64,000 bases of DNA from Sphingobacterium sp. ML3W. Lineage in GTDB: Bacteria > Bacteroidota > Bacteroidia > Sphingobacteriales > Sphingobacteriaceae. Below, piece by piece: positions 52,592-62,294 of the stretch (the first letter of the stretch is position 1; every line of letters begins with the position of its first letter). The translations under genes and the position numbers were made by a program. The notes beneath the pieces are model-generated. The model did not search any database and was not told the DNA's origin. It saw only the letters and a list, made by a program, of their open reading frames with translations. The DNA lies in assembly GCF_000747525.1 (NCBI RefSeq), contig NZ_CP009278.1:1674001-1738000 (forward strand). The letters are read 5' to 3'.

Positions 52592-52652
52592 ATACACCAA
52601 ACTTCGATGTAACAATAAATTAGGAAAAAACAATTTTATAATTTAATAAATA

Positions 52653-53753
52653 ATGACCAACTACAGCAAATTGCCTGCAATTTTAGTTTTAGAAGACGGA
52701 ACTGTTTACCACGGAAAAGCAGCGGGTAAAATTGGAACGACTACTGGCGAAATTTGTTTCAATACCGGAACTACAGGTTACCAAGAGATTTTTACCGATC
52801 CTTCATATTTCGGACAAATTATGGTAACAACCAATGCCCATATTGGTAACTATGGAATTGACAAAAATGATGCTGAATCAGATAAGATTCAAATAGCAGG
52901 ATTAGTTTGTAAAAATTATAATATTAACTATAGTCGCAAAATGGCAGACGAATCTATTCAGAGCTATTTTGAAGAAGGAAATTTAGTTGGTATTTCGGAT
53001 ATTGATACACGTTCATTGGTCCGTCATATTCGCAATAAAGGTGCTATGAATGCGATTATTTCATCTGAGAATTTGGATATCGATTCGTTAAAAGCAGCTT
53101 TAGCAAATGTACCATCAATGGATGGATTGGAATTATCTTCGCGTGTTTCGACGACAGAACCCTATTTCTATGGTAATGAAGAAGCTCCTGTTCGCGTTGC
53201 CGTGTTAGACTTAGGTATTAAGAAGAACATCCTTCGCAACTTTGATCAAAGAGATGTTTATGCTAAGGTATTTCCTGCTAAGACAACTTTTGCTGAGATG
53301 CAAGAATGGAATCCAGCGGGATATTTTATCTCCAACGGTCCTGGTGATCCTTCAGCTATGGATTATGCAATACAAACGGTTAAAGATATTTTAGCAGCAG
53401 ATCAACCCATGTTTGGAATATGTCTTGGACACCAAATATTAGCATTAGCGAATGATATCCGTACTGAAAAAATGCATAATGGACACCGCGGAATCAATCA
53501 CCCTGTGAAAAACATCATTGCAAATCGTTGTGAGATTACGTCACAAAACCACGGTTTTGGTGTTATAGCTCAAGATATTGAACAATCCGATAAAGTAGAA
53601 GTAACCCATATCAATTTAAATGATCAATCTATCGAAGGAATTCGTGTGATCGGTAAGAACGCTTTTTCGGTGCAATACCACCCAGAATCATCTCCTGGAC
53701 CACATGATTCACGTTATTTATTCGACGATTTCATTGCGTTGATAAAAAAATAA
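52653..53753 (+). CDS. carA: Carbamoyl-phosphate synthase, small (glutaminase) subunit
   Basis: The 366-residue subunit releases ammonia from glutamine for carbamoyl phosphate (arginine and pyrimidine routes). The N-terminal domain has LVLEDGTVYHGKAAGK, EICFNTGTTGYQEIFTDPSY and the NYGI segment. The class I glutamine amidotransferase part has the nucleophile Cys257 in FGICLGHQILALA and the His-x-Glu in QYHPESSPGPHDS. Length is normal. carB is not adjacent. A terminator-bearing leader precedes it; see the leader entry for control. Confidence 0.97.
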   Translation: MTNYSKLPAILVLEDGTVYHGKAAGKIGTTTGEICFNTGTTGYQEIFTDPSYFGQIMVTTNAHIGNYGIDKNDAESDKIQIAGLVCKNYNINYSRKMADESIQSYFEEGNLVGISDIDTRSLVRHIRNKGAMNAIISSENLDIDSLKAALANVPSMDGLELSSRVSTTEPYFYGNEEAPVRVAVLDLGIKKNILRNFDQRDVYAKVFPAKTTFAEMQEWNPAGYFISNGPGDPSAMDYAIQTVKDILAADQPMFGICLGHQILALANDIRTEKMHNGHRGINHPVKNIIANRCEITSQNHGFGVIAQDIEQSDKVEVTHINLNDQSIEGIRVIGKNAFSVQYHPESSPGPHDSRYLFDDFIALIKK

Positions 53754-53765
53754 TTCATAAGTATC

Positions 53766-53794
53766 GGGGTTAGCATTGCTAGCCCCTTTTTTTT
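53766..53794 (+). terminator. Intrinsic terminator after carA
   Basis: GGGGTTAGC pairs with GCTAGCCCC (one G-T pair) across a 3-base loop and is followed by eight T; 13 bases after the stop. Confidence 0.92.
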
Positions 53795-53859
53795 GGCTTT
53801 GGGTATTCATTCTTGCCATAAAATTGTGGAATACGTTTTTTAATAAGCCCAATTTTAGT

Positions 53860-53867
53860 TATATTTG
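53860..53867 (+). promoter_or_regulatory. Likely eno promoter -7 box
   Basis: TATATTTG is an exact TAnnTTTG match about 90 bases before the ATG; the -33 place holds TTTT rather than TTTG (53837-53840). Confidence 0.6.
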
Positions 53868-53944
53868 AGTGTTAAATCAGAATATAATTTTTTAGTGTAA
53901 AAATTACACTAAGTATTGTATAAAAATACTATATAAAAATTTAA

Positions 53945-55252
<1,308 letters not shown>

Positions 55253-55268
55253 TTTGCAAATACGTTAT

Positions 55269-55306
55269 AAAAAAGGCGACTCTACACAGGTAGAGTCGCC
55301 TTTTTT
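55269..55306. terminator. Strong bidirectional terminator
   Basis: Arms AAAAAAGGCGACTCTAC and GTAGAGTCGCCTTTTTT with a 4-base loop, between eno and the convergent DUF72 gene. Confidence 0.94.
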
Positions 55307-55311
55307 AATAC

Positions 55312-56184
55312 CTAATTATTTGTGGTAGGTATATGGAGATTAAGGTTGAGTTCTTTGTTTAATTTTTGGATAAAGTAAGCTACCAGTAGGGGCGATTCTA
55401 CTTCGATATTTTGGTGGATGAAAAAGTACAAGTTTTGTAAACCTGCCTCTCGCCATTGTTTAATTACAGTTACCCACTCTGCTAATCGGGGATAATCGGA
55501 AGGGTCGTTGGCTCCGACATAACGGATGAATGCTGAAGTTGTAGTCAATCGCATATGCAATAAATCACGTCTTCCTGCTGTATCAACCAAGACATTTGTC
55601 ATGTCAAACTCTTCGAGTAATTTATAATATGAAGTAGCTGTTGCCGGATTGGAGAACCACTCTTCATTACGGACTTCTACTGCTAGGGGTATGCCTTTTG
55701 GAAATTTAATTAAAAACTCCCGCAAACGCTCGATATCTTTTGGCTTATAGTTATCGTGCATTTGTAGGAAAGTCATCCCTAATTTTTCTTCAAATAAAGC
55801 GATACTATCTGTAAATTCCTTAACTTTTTCATCAGTATTGAGTAAGCGGCTATAGTGGCTAATGGATTGGGGTATTTTAGGACAAAACTTAAAATCGGGA
55901 GGAGTCTTTTCTTTCCAGGTCTCAACTTGACTTTTTGATGGTGTATTGTAAAAAGTCGCATTGAGTTCAATACTATTGAACTGCTTACTGTAGTATGGAA
56001 GTTCATCCTTTGTGCCTTTTGGATAGAATCCTTTCAAATCGGACTTGTTCCACTTCGCACATCCAACATAGGCTGCAAAGTTGTCTTTATGCTGCTGTTC
56101 CTTTAATAAGCTTAGGGTATCAGGCGCAGTAGGGGGTAATGTAAAGTCTATATCCTTAGGGTTCGATACTTGTCCAAATTTCAT
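55312..56184 (-). CDS. DUF72 family protein
   Basis: The 290-residue protein fits DUF72: YVGCAKWNKSDLKGFYPKGT, QFNSIELNATFYNTPS, FKFCPKIPQSISHYSRLLNT and PLAVEVRNEEWF. The conserved YFFIHQNIEVESP near the end is the usual late motif (N..HN.G.A.). The TIM-barrel-like fold is predicted, and function is not established, although metal-binding or nucleic-acid roles have been suggested for relatives. It is soluble. An unlike N-terminal 30 residues precede the domain. The terminator with eno overlaps its 3' flank. Confidence 0.87.
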   Translation of the reverse strand: MKFGQVSNPKDIDFTLPPTAPDTLSLLKEQQHKDNFAAYVGCAKWNKSDLKGFYPKGTKDELPYYSKQFNSIELNATFYNTPSKSQVETWKEKTPPDFKFCPKIPQSISHYSRLLNTDEKVKEFTDSIALFEEKLGMTFLQMHDNYKPKDIERLREFLIKFPKGIPLAVEVRNEEWFSNPATATSYYKLLEEFDMTNVLVDTAGRRDLLHMRLTTTSAFIRYVGANDPSDYPRLAEWVTVIKQWREAGLQNLYFFIHQNIEVESPLLVAYFIQKLNKELNLNLHIPTTNN

Positions 56185-56318
56185 GTTTTCGTTTTTTAAT
56201 GTTTAAAATTGTAAAGTAGAGATGAAAGATTAATGAAGATTTACATGTTCAAATTTTTTGTTATCGTAGCTTGGTCGTGTATCATGTAGAGGAACAGTGT
56301 TTTGAAATTTGATTTTTC

Positions 56319-56954
56319 TTAATGTAGTTCATCCCAGAATTCTTGAAATTGCTGTTTCAATTGTGCTAGTTCTTGTTCTAAATTTTCAATTCTTTTATGT
56401 AAAGCATCCGTGTTTTCAGGAGTACTATGTGTTTGTTCAAATTGCGCAAGATTAACGTCGCCTAACAAATGAATATAGCGAATTTCCTTATGTCCAGGTT
56501 GTTTTTCTAATGCTTTTACAAAACCTTCGGTCGCTAATTTTTCGAGTTGTGAGGTGATATCTTCTAAAGCTTCAAAATCATAAAGGCGTCCAGAATTTGA
56601 ATTAATCTCACCGGCTGTTAATGGTCCACGAAGTAAAAGAAGACAGATAATGGCTAATTCTGAAGGAAGTAAAGGAAATTGTATGGCGAGATTGTGCTTA
56701 TATTTCGTAACACGGCTTCCGCCACCTACCACATGTGCGATGAGTCCTCTTTTCTTCAATATAGCTAAGGTGTTGATGATGGTCTCGTCCGTATATTGTG
56801 CAATAGGTCTACGTGCGGTCTTTTGATTACATGCACTTTGTAGTCCGTTTAGTGACATTGGGTAATATTCGGGCGTGACCTTTGACTTTTCTATCAAAGA
56901 CCCTAAGACACGCTGCTCTTCTGCAGATAGTTGAGGTTTTGGACTGAGTTCCAT
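56319..56954 (-). CDS. YceH family (DUF480) protein
   Basis: The 211-residue protein has the diagnostic N-terminus LSAEEQRVLGSLIEKSKVTP with EYYPMSLNGLQSACNQK. It is built of two winged-helix-like halves (RGLIAHVVGGGSRVTKYKHN; RGPLTAGEINSNSGRLYDFE), followed by a C-terminal coiled-coil helix (LHKRIENLEQELAQLKQQF). The fold suggests DNA binding, yet no target is known. It is transcribed alone; a TAAGTTTG box 20 bases upstream (56974-56981, minus) is its likely promoter. Confidence 0.9.
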   Translation of the reverse strand: MELSPKPQLSAEEQRVLGSLIEKSKVTPEYYPMSLNGLQSACNQKTARRPIAQYTDETIINTLAILKKRGLIAHVVGGGSRVTKYKHNLAIQFPLLPSELAIICLLLLRGPLTAGEINSNSGRLYDFEALEDITSQLEKLATEGFVKALEKQPGHKEIRYIHLLGDVNLAQFEQTHSTPENTDALHKRIENLEQELAQLKQQFQEFWDELH

Positions 56955-56973
56955 ATGTTTAATTAGTTGTAAC

Positions 56974-56981
56974 CAAACTTA
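56974..56981 (-). promoter_or_regulatory. yceH-type gene promoter -7 box
   Basis: On the minus strand TAAGTTTG matches TAnnTTTG. A near match to the -33 element (ATTG, at 57001-57004) lies at the correct 19-base spacing. Confidence 0.65.
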
Positions 56982-57065
56982 AATAAATTTGTTCTATTTA
57001 CAATTTTAATTGTGTCATATATAAAAAAAATATGCGTTCGCGTCTTCCATCAAGAAATATTATTT

Positions 57066-57089
57066 AACGGGAATAGGCCGTTTTTTTTA
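57066..57089 (+). terminator. Orphan intrinsic terminator
   Basis: AACGG (57066-57070) pairs with CCGTT (57078-57082), followed by an eight-base T-run. It points right, yet no plus-strand gene lies upstream before the divergent YceH gene. A TAAATTTG box (56984-56991) could start a short transcript ending here. Confidence 0.6.
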
Positions 57090-57179
57090 TAAAGAGAAAC
57101 TATTTTTTAAAATATTATCCACAATAAAAACCAATAATTGACCTTTTTATTATCTTAGTAAAGTTTTAAATACATTGTT

Positions 57180-58085
57180 TTGCTAAAGATTGCTTTCCAC
57201 CCCGAATATATTCATCCCGTACGTGAAGGTCATCGATTTCCGATGGAAAAGTATGAATTAATTCCTTTACAATTATTGCACGAGGGTGTGGTCAGTAAAT
57301 CTGATTTTTTTGAACCGAAACTGGCTTCATTTGAAGTGGCATGTCTGGCTCACGATCCGAGTTATGTCCAATCCTTATTTGATCTGACGTTAGACGCTAA
57401 GATGATCAGGAGGATTGGTTTTCCCTTGACAAAAAGCTTAGTCGATCGTGAACGCTACCTGTTGGATGGTACCATTCAATCAGCGTTATATGCACAACAA
57501 AATGGAGTTTCCTTTAATGTTGCTGGCGGTACGCATCATGCAGGTTATGATTTCGGAGAAGGATTTTGTTTGCTTAATGATCAGGCGGTGGCTGCACGGT
57601 ATTTATTAAAGCATAAATCTGTGCAACGAATCTTAATAATTGACTTAGATGTCCATCAAGGTAACGGAACTGCTCATATCTTTCAAGATGATAACCGAGT
57701 ATTTACTTTTTCGGTACATGGAGAGAAGAATTTTCCATTTATCAAGGAACGTTCAGATGTAGATATCCCTATCGCAGATGGCATAATGGATGATGCATAT
57801 TTGCAGGTGTTGGATACTTATTTGCCAGCGGTATTCGAAAAAGTAAGGCCAGATTTTGTATTTTACCAAGCAGGAGTTGATATTTTGGAAACAGATAAGT
57901 TGGGAAAGTTGAAACTTTCGCATGAAGGCTGTCGATCGCGGGATGAATTTGTCTTTAAACTTTGCTTGAAAAAACAAGTTCCTGTACAGGTGAGTATGGG
58001 GGGAGGCTATTCTCCACGTATAAAAGATATCGTCAATGCGCATTGTCAAACATTTAAGACTGCGCTAGATTTATATAATTTTTAA
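57180..58085 (+). CDS. Histone-deacetylase-family amidohydrolase (AcuC/HDAC-like)
   Basis: The 301-residue zinc enzyme shows the HDAC set: N-terminal FHPEYIHPVREGHRFPM, the tandem His in NVAGGTHHAGYDFGEGFC, the ligand motif IIDLDVHQGNGTA (Asp, His), and the second Asp in YQAGVDILETDKLG. The HDAC/APAH family in bacteria removes acyl groups from small molecules or proteins, often acetyl-CoA synthetase. The start is a TTG (57180): only ATT or TTG fit before the conserved start, and no ATG is in frame. It heads a unit with yejK-like and DUF3810 genes (gaps 23 and 7 bases). Confidence 0.92.
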   Translation: MLKIAFHPEYIHPVREGHRFPMEKYELIPLQLLHEGVVSKSDFFEPKLASFEVACLAHDPSYVQSLFDLTLDAKMIRRIGFPLTKSLVDRERYLLDGTIQSALYAQQNGVSFNVAGGTHHAGYDFGEGFCLLNDQAVAARYLLKHKSVQRILIIDLDVHQGNGTAHIFQDDNRVFTFSVHGEKNFPFIKERSDVDIPIADGIMDDAYLQVLDTYLPAVFEKVRPDFVFYQAGVDILETDKLGKLKLSHEGCRSRDEFVFKLCLKKQVPVQVSMGGGYSPRIKDIVNAHCQTFKTALDLYNF

Positions 58086-58108
58086 AAAATAAAATTTAAA
58101 TAAAAAAT

Positions 58109-59164
58109 ATGTTTTTTCATCAAGATGCAACTTTTGAGCAACTTTCTATTCATCGCGTAGGAAACAAGTCGCAAGAAGAGTTTTATATTTTATCCGAACA
58201 ACCTGTTCCATTGGAAAACGATGAAGTCTTACCGCCTTTATTAATGCAATATTTTATGGGTCCGTTTGCAAAAGTGAATGAAGTCTATCGTTTGTTCCAT
58301 CCCAATGAAGAATTGGAGTTGAATGAGATCTATTATTTCACGAAGCAGTTTTTTAAAGGTCAGTTGTCTTTTCATGAATTTTCACAACAGGTGGCCAAAC
58401 ATCTTTACGAAGTTTGTATGCACCCGAAGATTAAACCGGGAGAAGTTTATGTCGTATCCTTGAAAAATGTACAGATTGAGGGTGAGAATTACGATGCAAT
58501 CGGCATTTTTAAATCTGAGAATAAGGAAACGTATTTAAAGGTCTATCCTAACCAAGGTGGTTTTCAATTGGATTATGAGGAAGAGGCGATTAATATCAAT
58601 AAATTAGATAAGGGAGTTATTATAGTAAATGTAGAAGAGGAAGAGGGATACAAGGTGCTGATTGTGGATCAAACCAACAAAACAGAAGCTGTGTATTGGA
58701 AGGATGATTTCTTGAAAATAAAAATTCGTAACGATGACTTTAATCAAACAGGCAACTATCTGAAAGTCTATAAAAACTTTGTCAATGAAAAACTAGATGA
58801 TATGTTTGAATTGGAAAAAGCAGATAAAATTGATTTACTCAATAAGTCCATGAATTATTTCAAGGAGAAAGAAACCTTTGACCAAGAGGAATTTGAGGTA
58901 GAGGTTATCGGGAATCCAATTGCGGCGAGTTTGTTTAAAGATTTTAGGTCTGGATTTGAAGATGAGTTTGAGTCTCCTTTTCAAAGTAGTTTTGATATCG
59001 CTGATAAAGCCGTTAAAAAAATGGAAACGTCTTATAAAACCGTCTTAAAATTAGATAAAAATTTCCATGTTTATTTACATGGGAAACGAGAATATATCGA
59101 GAAAGGATTTGATGAGGAAAAAGGGATGAATTACTATAAATTATATTTTGAAAATGAAAGCTAA
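58109..59164 (+). CDS. Nucleoid-associated protein, YejK/NdpA (NA37) family
   Basis: The 351-residue protein fits PF04245: early FEQLSIHRVGNKSQEEFYIL, a helical middle, then VYVVSLKNVQIEGENYDAIG, IFKSENKETYLKV and the late NKTEAVYWKDDFLKIK with GNYLKVYKNFVNEKL. Enterobacterial YejK is nucleoid associated and binds topoisomerase IV; a like role here is inference. It is soluble, with a Glu-rich middle. It lies 23 bases after the HDAC gene and 7 bases before the DUF3810 gene. Confidence 0.85.
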   Translation: MFFHQDATFEQLSIHRVGNKSQEEFYILSEQPVPLENDEVLPPLLMQYFMGPFAKVNEVYRLFHPNEELELNEIYYFTKQFFKGQLSFHEFSQQVAKHLYEVCMHPKIKPGEVYVVSLKNVQIEGENYDAIGIFKSENKETYLKVYPNQGGFQLDYEEEAININKLDKGVIIVNVEEEEGYKVLIVDQTNKTEAVYWKDDFLKIKIRNDDFNQTGNYLKVYKNFVNEKLDDMFELEKADKIDLLNKSMNYFKEKETFDQEEFEVEVIGNPIAASLFKDFRSGFEDEFESPFQSSFDIADKAVKKMETSYKTVLKLDKNFHVYLHGKREYIEKGFDEEKGMNYYKLYFENES

Positions 59165-59171
59165 TCATTAG

Positions 59172-60251
59172 ATGAAAACGATATTACGTAAGCCTCTGCT
59201 ATGTTTTGCTATCCTGTTGCTTCTTATTGGTATTTTGACCTATATGGAAGGGCAGACTGCTTTAGTCGAACGCTATTTTTCACGATTGTGGTATCCCTTA
59301 TTTTCATATGTTCCGCAGGCTATTTTCGGATTTATACCTTTTAGTATTGGAGATATATGCTATGTAATCATCGTGGTTTCCCTAGTTGGAATAGCTGTGT
59401 GTGCGCTTAAAAATTTATTGAGAAAGAATTATATTCATGCGATTAAATCCTTTATTTGCCTTTTAAATGTTGTATTGGGATTATATCTGTATTTTTATAG
59501 TAGTTGGGGAATGCATTATTATCGGGCTCCGATTACAGAAAATGCAGGTTTGGATACCGATAGTCTCCAACTGGCCGATTATTTGGTGCTTCTGGAGCAG
59601 AGTTTAGATTCAACGAACACATTACGAGCGGGAATAAATCCAAAAGAATGGGAAGATCATGGAGAGAAAATAAAAAGGGATATGGAAGAATTGGTTCGTA
59701 CAGACACGACATTTCAATCTTTCCTTTCCACAACACTCATCCGTGCGAAAGGCCCGCTCAATAGTACTTTGGTGTCCTATTTTGGCGTTTCTGGATATTT
59801 TAATCCTTTTACGCATGAAGCACATGTGAATACGGAAATGCCCGTGGTTTCCAGCCCTTTTACTTATGTTCATGAACTTGCTCATCAACAAGGGATAGGA
59901 TTTGAGGATGAAGCTAATTTTATTGCATATGTACGGTTGAGAAACCATTCGGAAGCCTTCTATCGCTACTCAAATTATTTGCAAACGACGACTTATATGT
60001 TGCAAGAGTTGAGGGGGATTGATGAAGGGTTATTTTTGAGTTTTAAAAATCGCCTCTCAAAGGGTGTATTAAGTGATTTACAGGAGGAAGCTGCTTTTTG
60101 GAGTAATTATACAGGCTGGATCAATACTGCATCAGGAATCTTCTATAATGGCTATTTGAAGCACAATAATCAACAGGAGGGCATGGCCCGTTATGATCGA
60201 ATGACAAAACTTGTTTTAGCCTATGAACTAAAGCAACAAGGCTGTCGATAA
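59172..60251 (+). CDS. DUF3810 family membrane protein with HExxH motif
   Basis: The 359-residue protein has three N-terminal transmembrane helices (about 10-23, 55-78 and 92-112) and then a large domain predicted outside the cytoplasm. That domain carries HELAH (234-238) in the context YVHELAHQQGIGFEDEANF, an exact HExxH zinc-site with Glu/Asp residues downstream. This suggests a gluzincin-like metalloprotease, though DUF3810 has no known activity. The WGMHYYRAPITENAGLD segment is family-typical. It is the last gene of the HDAC-YejK unit, ending in a strong terminator. Confidence 0.85.
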   Translation: MKTILRKPLLCFAILLLLIGILTYMEGQTALVERYFSRLWYPLFSYVPQAIFGFIPFSIGDICYVIIVVSLVGIAVCALKNLLRKNYIHAIKSFICLLNVVLGLYLYFYSSWGMHYYRAPITENAGLDTDSLQLADYLVLLEQSLDSTNTLRAGINPKEWEDHGEKIKRDMEELVRTDTTFQSFLSTTLIRAKGPLNSTLVSYFGVSGYFNPFTHEAHVNTEMPVVSSPFTYVHELAHQQGIGFEDEANFIAYVRLRNHSEAFYRYSNYLQTTTYMLQELRGIDEGLFLSFKNRLSKGVLSDLQEEAAFWSNYTGWINTASGIFYNGYLKHNNQQEGMARYDRMTKLVLAYELKQQGCR

Positions 60252-60269
60252 TATAAAAGAGTATCAAAT

Positions 60270-60300
60270 AAAAAAAGCGAGCATAGCTCGCTTTTTTTAT
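60270..60300. terminator. Bidirectional intrinsic terminator
   Basis: AAAAAAAGCGAGC and GCTCGCTTTTTTT around a 3-base loop, between DUF3810 and the convergent secreted-protein gene, whose stop codon it touches. Confidence 0.92.
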
Positions 60301-60935
60301 TTGATACTGATAATTTCAGTTTTTCCATCTACTCCAGGACTTCCTGAGTAAATCTGTCCTTGAGGAAGACCTCTCAGCCCTCCAGGAGCCTGTCTCACGC
60401 GATCATAAATTGATCTCAGGTCACTTGTGGCATTGACATTTTTCCCTCCACCTTCATTTGCAATTTGAAGATAATTCGGTTGCTTTTTATTTTCACGCTG
60501 TGGTACGATACTATTTTCAGCAAGTGTTAACTTCACATTCCCACCATTTCCATTTGGGTATGTTTTTGTTCCATTAAAGGCATTATCTCCTTTTGCTATG
60601 ATATAAAGAGAACCTAACTTTTGGAAATTTGCTTGAATATCAAAATTAGCACCATTGTTCTTGCTATCTGTTCCCGAAATGGAAGCATTATTGCTAATAA
60701 TGGCGTGACCAATGTTCAAATTGACATTTTTATTCCCGTAAAACATCAAGGATGCTTTATCTCCCATTATTAAGGTATCAATATGTAAATTAATAGTCGA
60801 GTCAGATGATTTGTTATTATAGACTTTTTTAGCCTTTTTCCCAATCTCTAACTTGCTGATGTGCTCAACATTGCTTTGAGCATGTGACTGAAATGCCAAA
60901 AAGGCAAAAGCTAACATTGCAATTATTTTTTTCAT
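60297..60935 (-). CDS. Secreted protein of unknown function with beta-repeat character
   Basis: The 212-residue product has a signal peptide (residues 1-19, ending SHAQ). The mature part shows short beta-like units with regular Asn/Gly spacing (HIDTLIMGDKASLMFYGNKN; LNIGHAIISNNASISGTDSK; LGSLYIIAKGDNAFNG), as in a right-handed beta-helix. A Gly/Asn-rich end follows (PGGLRGLPQGQIYSGSPGVD). I do not recognise a family. No lipobox or membrane helix, so it should be periplasmic or secreted. It is a lone gene upstream of nothing but the lpxB end; the 65-base gap to lpxB suggests it could be read from its own promoter. Confidence 0.6.
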   Translation of the reverse strand: MKKIIAMLAFAFLAFQSHAQSNVEHISKLEIGKKAKKVYNNKSSDSTINLHIDTLIMGDKASLMFYGNKNVNLNIGHAIISNNASISGTDSKNNGANFDIQANFQKLGSLYIIAKGDNAFNGTKTYPNGNGGNVKLTLAENSIVPQRENKKQPNYLQIANEGGGKNVNATSDLRSIYDRVRQAPGGLRGLPQGQIYSGSPGVDGKTEIISIK

Positions 60936-61000
60936 GGCTATTAGTAATTTATGTTAAACAACACTCATTTGACGAATAGCGTTTTTGAAGGTTTAATGCG

Positions 61001-62110
61001 CTACTTCAAATACTGAACAATTAATTTAGCTGTTTTGTTTGATGCCCCTGGTTGGCCTAATTTTTCGGCAAGTTCCTCATAGTTTTCCATTACGCTCGCG
61101 CGGTATTCTGGTTTATTGATAAGTTGATCTAATTCTTGTGCGATATCGTAGGTTGTGCAATCTTCTTGAATCAACTCACGAACAGAAAGATAGTTATTAA
61201 TCAGATTGACCAATGAAATGAATTTGACTTTGATCACCAGCTTCGCTATCCAAATCGATATGGCATTGGCTTTATAGACTACGACTTGAGGGATTTTTAG
61301 GATCCCTGTTTCTAGTGTAGCAGTTCCACTTGTTACCACTGCTGCTTCGGCATTTTTGAGCAAATCATAAGTGGCATTAAATACGACAGGAATTTGCTGA
61401 TCACCTATATACTGTTGGTAATAGGCTTGATTGAAATTAGGTGCTCCGGCTATGGCAAATTGATGCATTGGGAAAAGGTAAGTTAAATTGGCCATGATGG
61501 GTAATAACTTGGCGATTTCCATTTTACGGCTTCCGGGCAATAGGGCTATGATTGGCCTATCCGTTAGCTGGTGGTCCTGAATGAAATTAGGATTGAATTT
61601 ATAGGCAGAAATGGCATCCAATAGCGGATTGCCAACGTAATCAACTGGCATTTTCCATGTTTTATAGAAATCCACTTCAAAAGGGAGGATACAGAACATA
61701 TGGTCCACGACACGCTTGATTTTGACGACACGTTTTTGATTCCAGGCCCAGACTTTAGGAGAGATATAATAACAGGTTTTTAGGCCATTCTTCTTTGCAA
61801 ATTCTGCAATTTTAAGGTTAAAGCCAGGAAAGTCGATGAGGATAACACAGTCAGGTTGTTCCTTGATGATGTCTGCTTTGACCTTTTTAAGGTTTTTTGC
61901 GATGGTACCTAAATTTTTAAGAACTTCTACAAAACCCATAAAGGCCATATCTGCGGTATGAATCAATGCTTTTTGATCCGTAGCCTCTTCCATTTCCGTT
62001 CCACCCACTATTTTAAAAGTAGCGTCCGAATCTTCGATCTTTAGTGCTTTGATTAAGTTTGCACCATGCAGATCTCCCGATGTTTCGCCAGCTATAAGGT
62101 AATATTTCAT
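61001..62110 (-). CDS. lpxB: Lipid-A-disaccharide synthase
   Basis: The 369-residue glycosyltransferase (GT19) joins UDP-2,3-diacylglucosamine and lipid X in lipid A synthesis. It starts MKYYLIAGETSGDLHGANLI, the family signature, which fixes ATG 62110 over a start six codons upstream. FMGFVEVLKNL, VILIDFPGFNLKIAEFAKK, YYISPKVWAWNQKRVVKI, VDYVGNPLLDAI and LLPGSRKMEI follow, and the late EAAVVTSGTATLETGILKIP contacts the nucleotide. Length is normal. It is peripheral at the inner membrane and confirms a lipopolysaccharide-bearing outer membrane. Confidence 0.97.
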   Translation of the reverse strand: MKYYLIAGETSGDLHGANLIKALKIEDSDATFKIVGGTEMEEATDQKALIHTADMAFMGFVEVLKNLGTIAKNLKKVKADIIKEQPDCVILIDFPGFNLKIAEFAKKNGLKTCYYISPKVWAWNQKRVVKIKRVVDHMFCILPFEVDFYKTWKMPVDYVGNPLLDAISAYKFNPNFIQDHQLTDRPIIALLPGSRKMEIAKLLPIMANLTYLFPMHQFAIAGAPNFNQAYYQQYIGDQQIPVVFNATYDLLKNAEAAVVTSGTATLETGILKIPQVVVYKANAISIWIAKLVIKVKFISLVNLINNYLSVRELIQEDCTTYDIAQELDQLINKPEYRASVMENYEELAEKLGQPGASNKTAKLIVQYLK

Positions 62111-62282
62111 TTGCTCGATTCTATTCAATAATAGGGTTAAAGATAAGATTATTCTTCTTCATTAATAGATGACGGTCATTTACTTTTTCCATAAATGAAA
62201 AGCATTTAAGTGAAATTGTGGCTGATTTTAAAGAAATGTTTCTATATTTAATAGAGATTTAGCATGTATAGATCTTTAATAT

Positions 62283-62290
62283 TACTTTTG
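62283..62290 (+). promoter_or_regulatory. Promoter -7 box 4 bases before the FtsB-like start
   Basis: TACTTTTG matches TAnnTTTG. The ATG begins only 4 bases further on, so transcription would start at or inside the start codon. Confidence 0.6.
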
Positions 62291-62294
62291 TATT

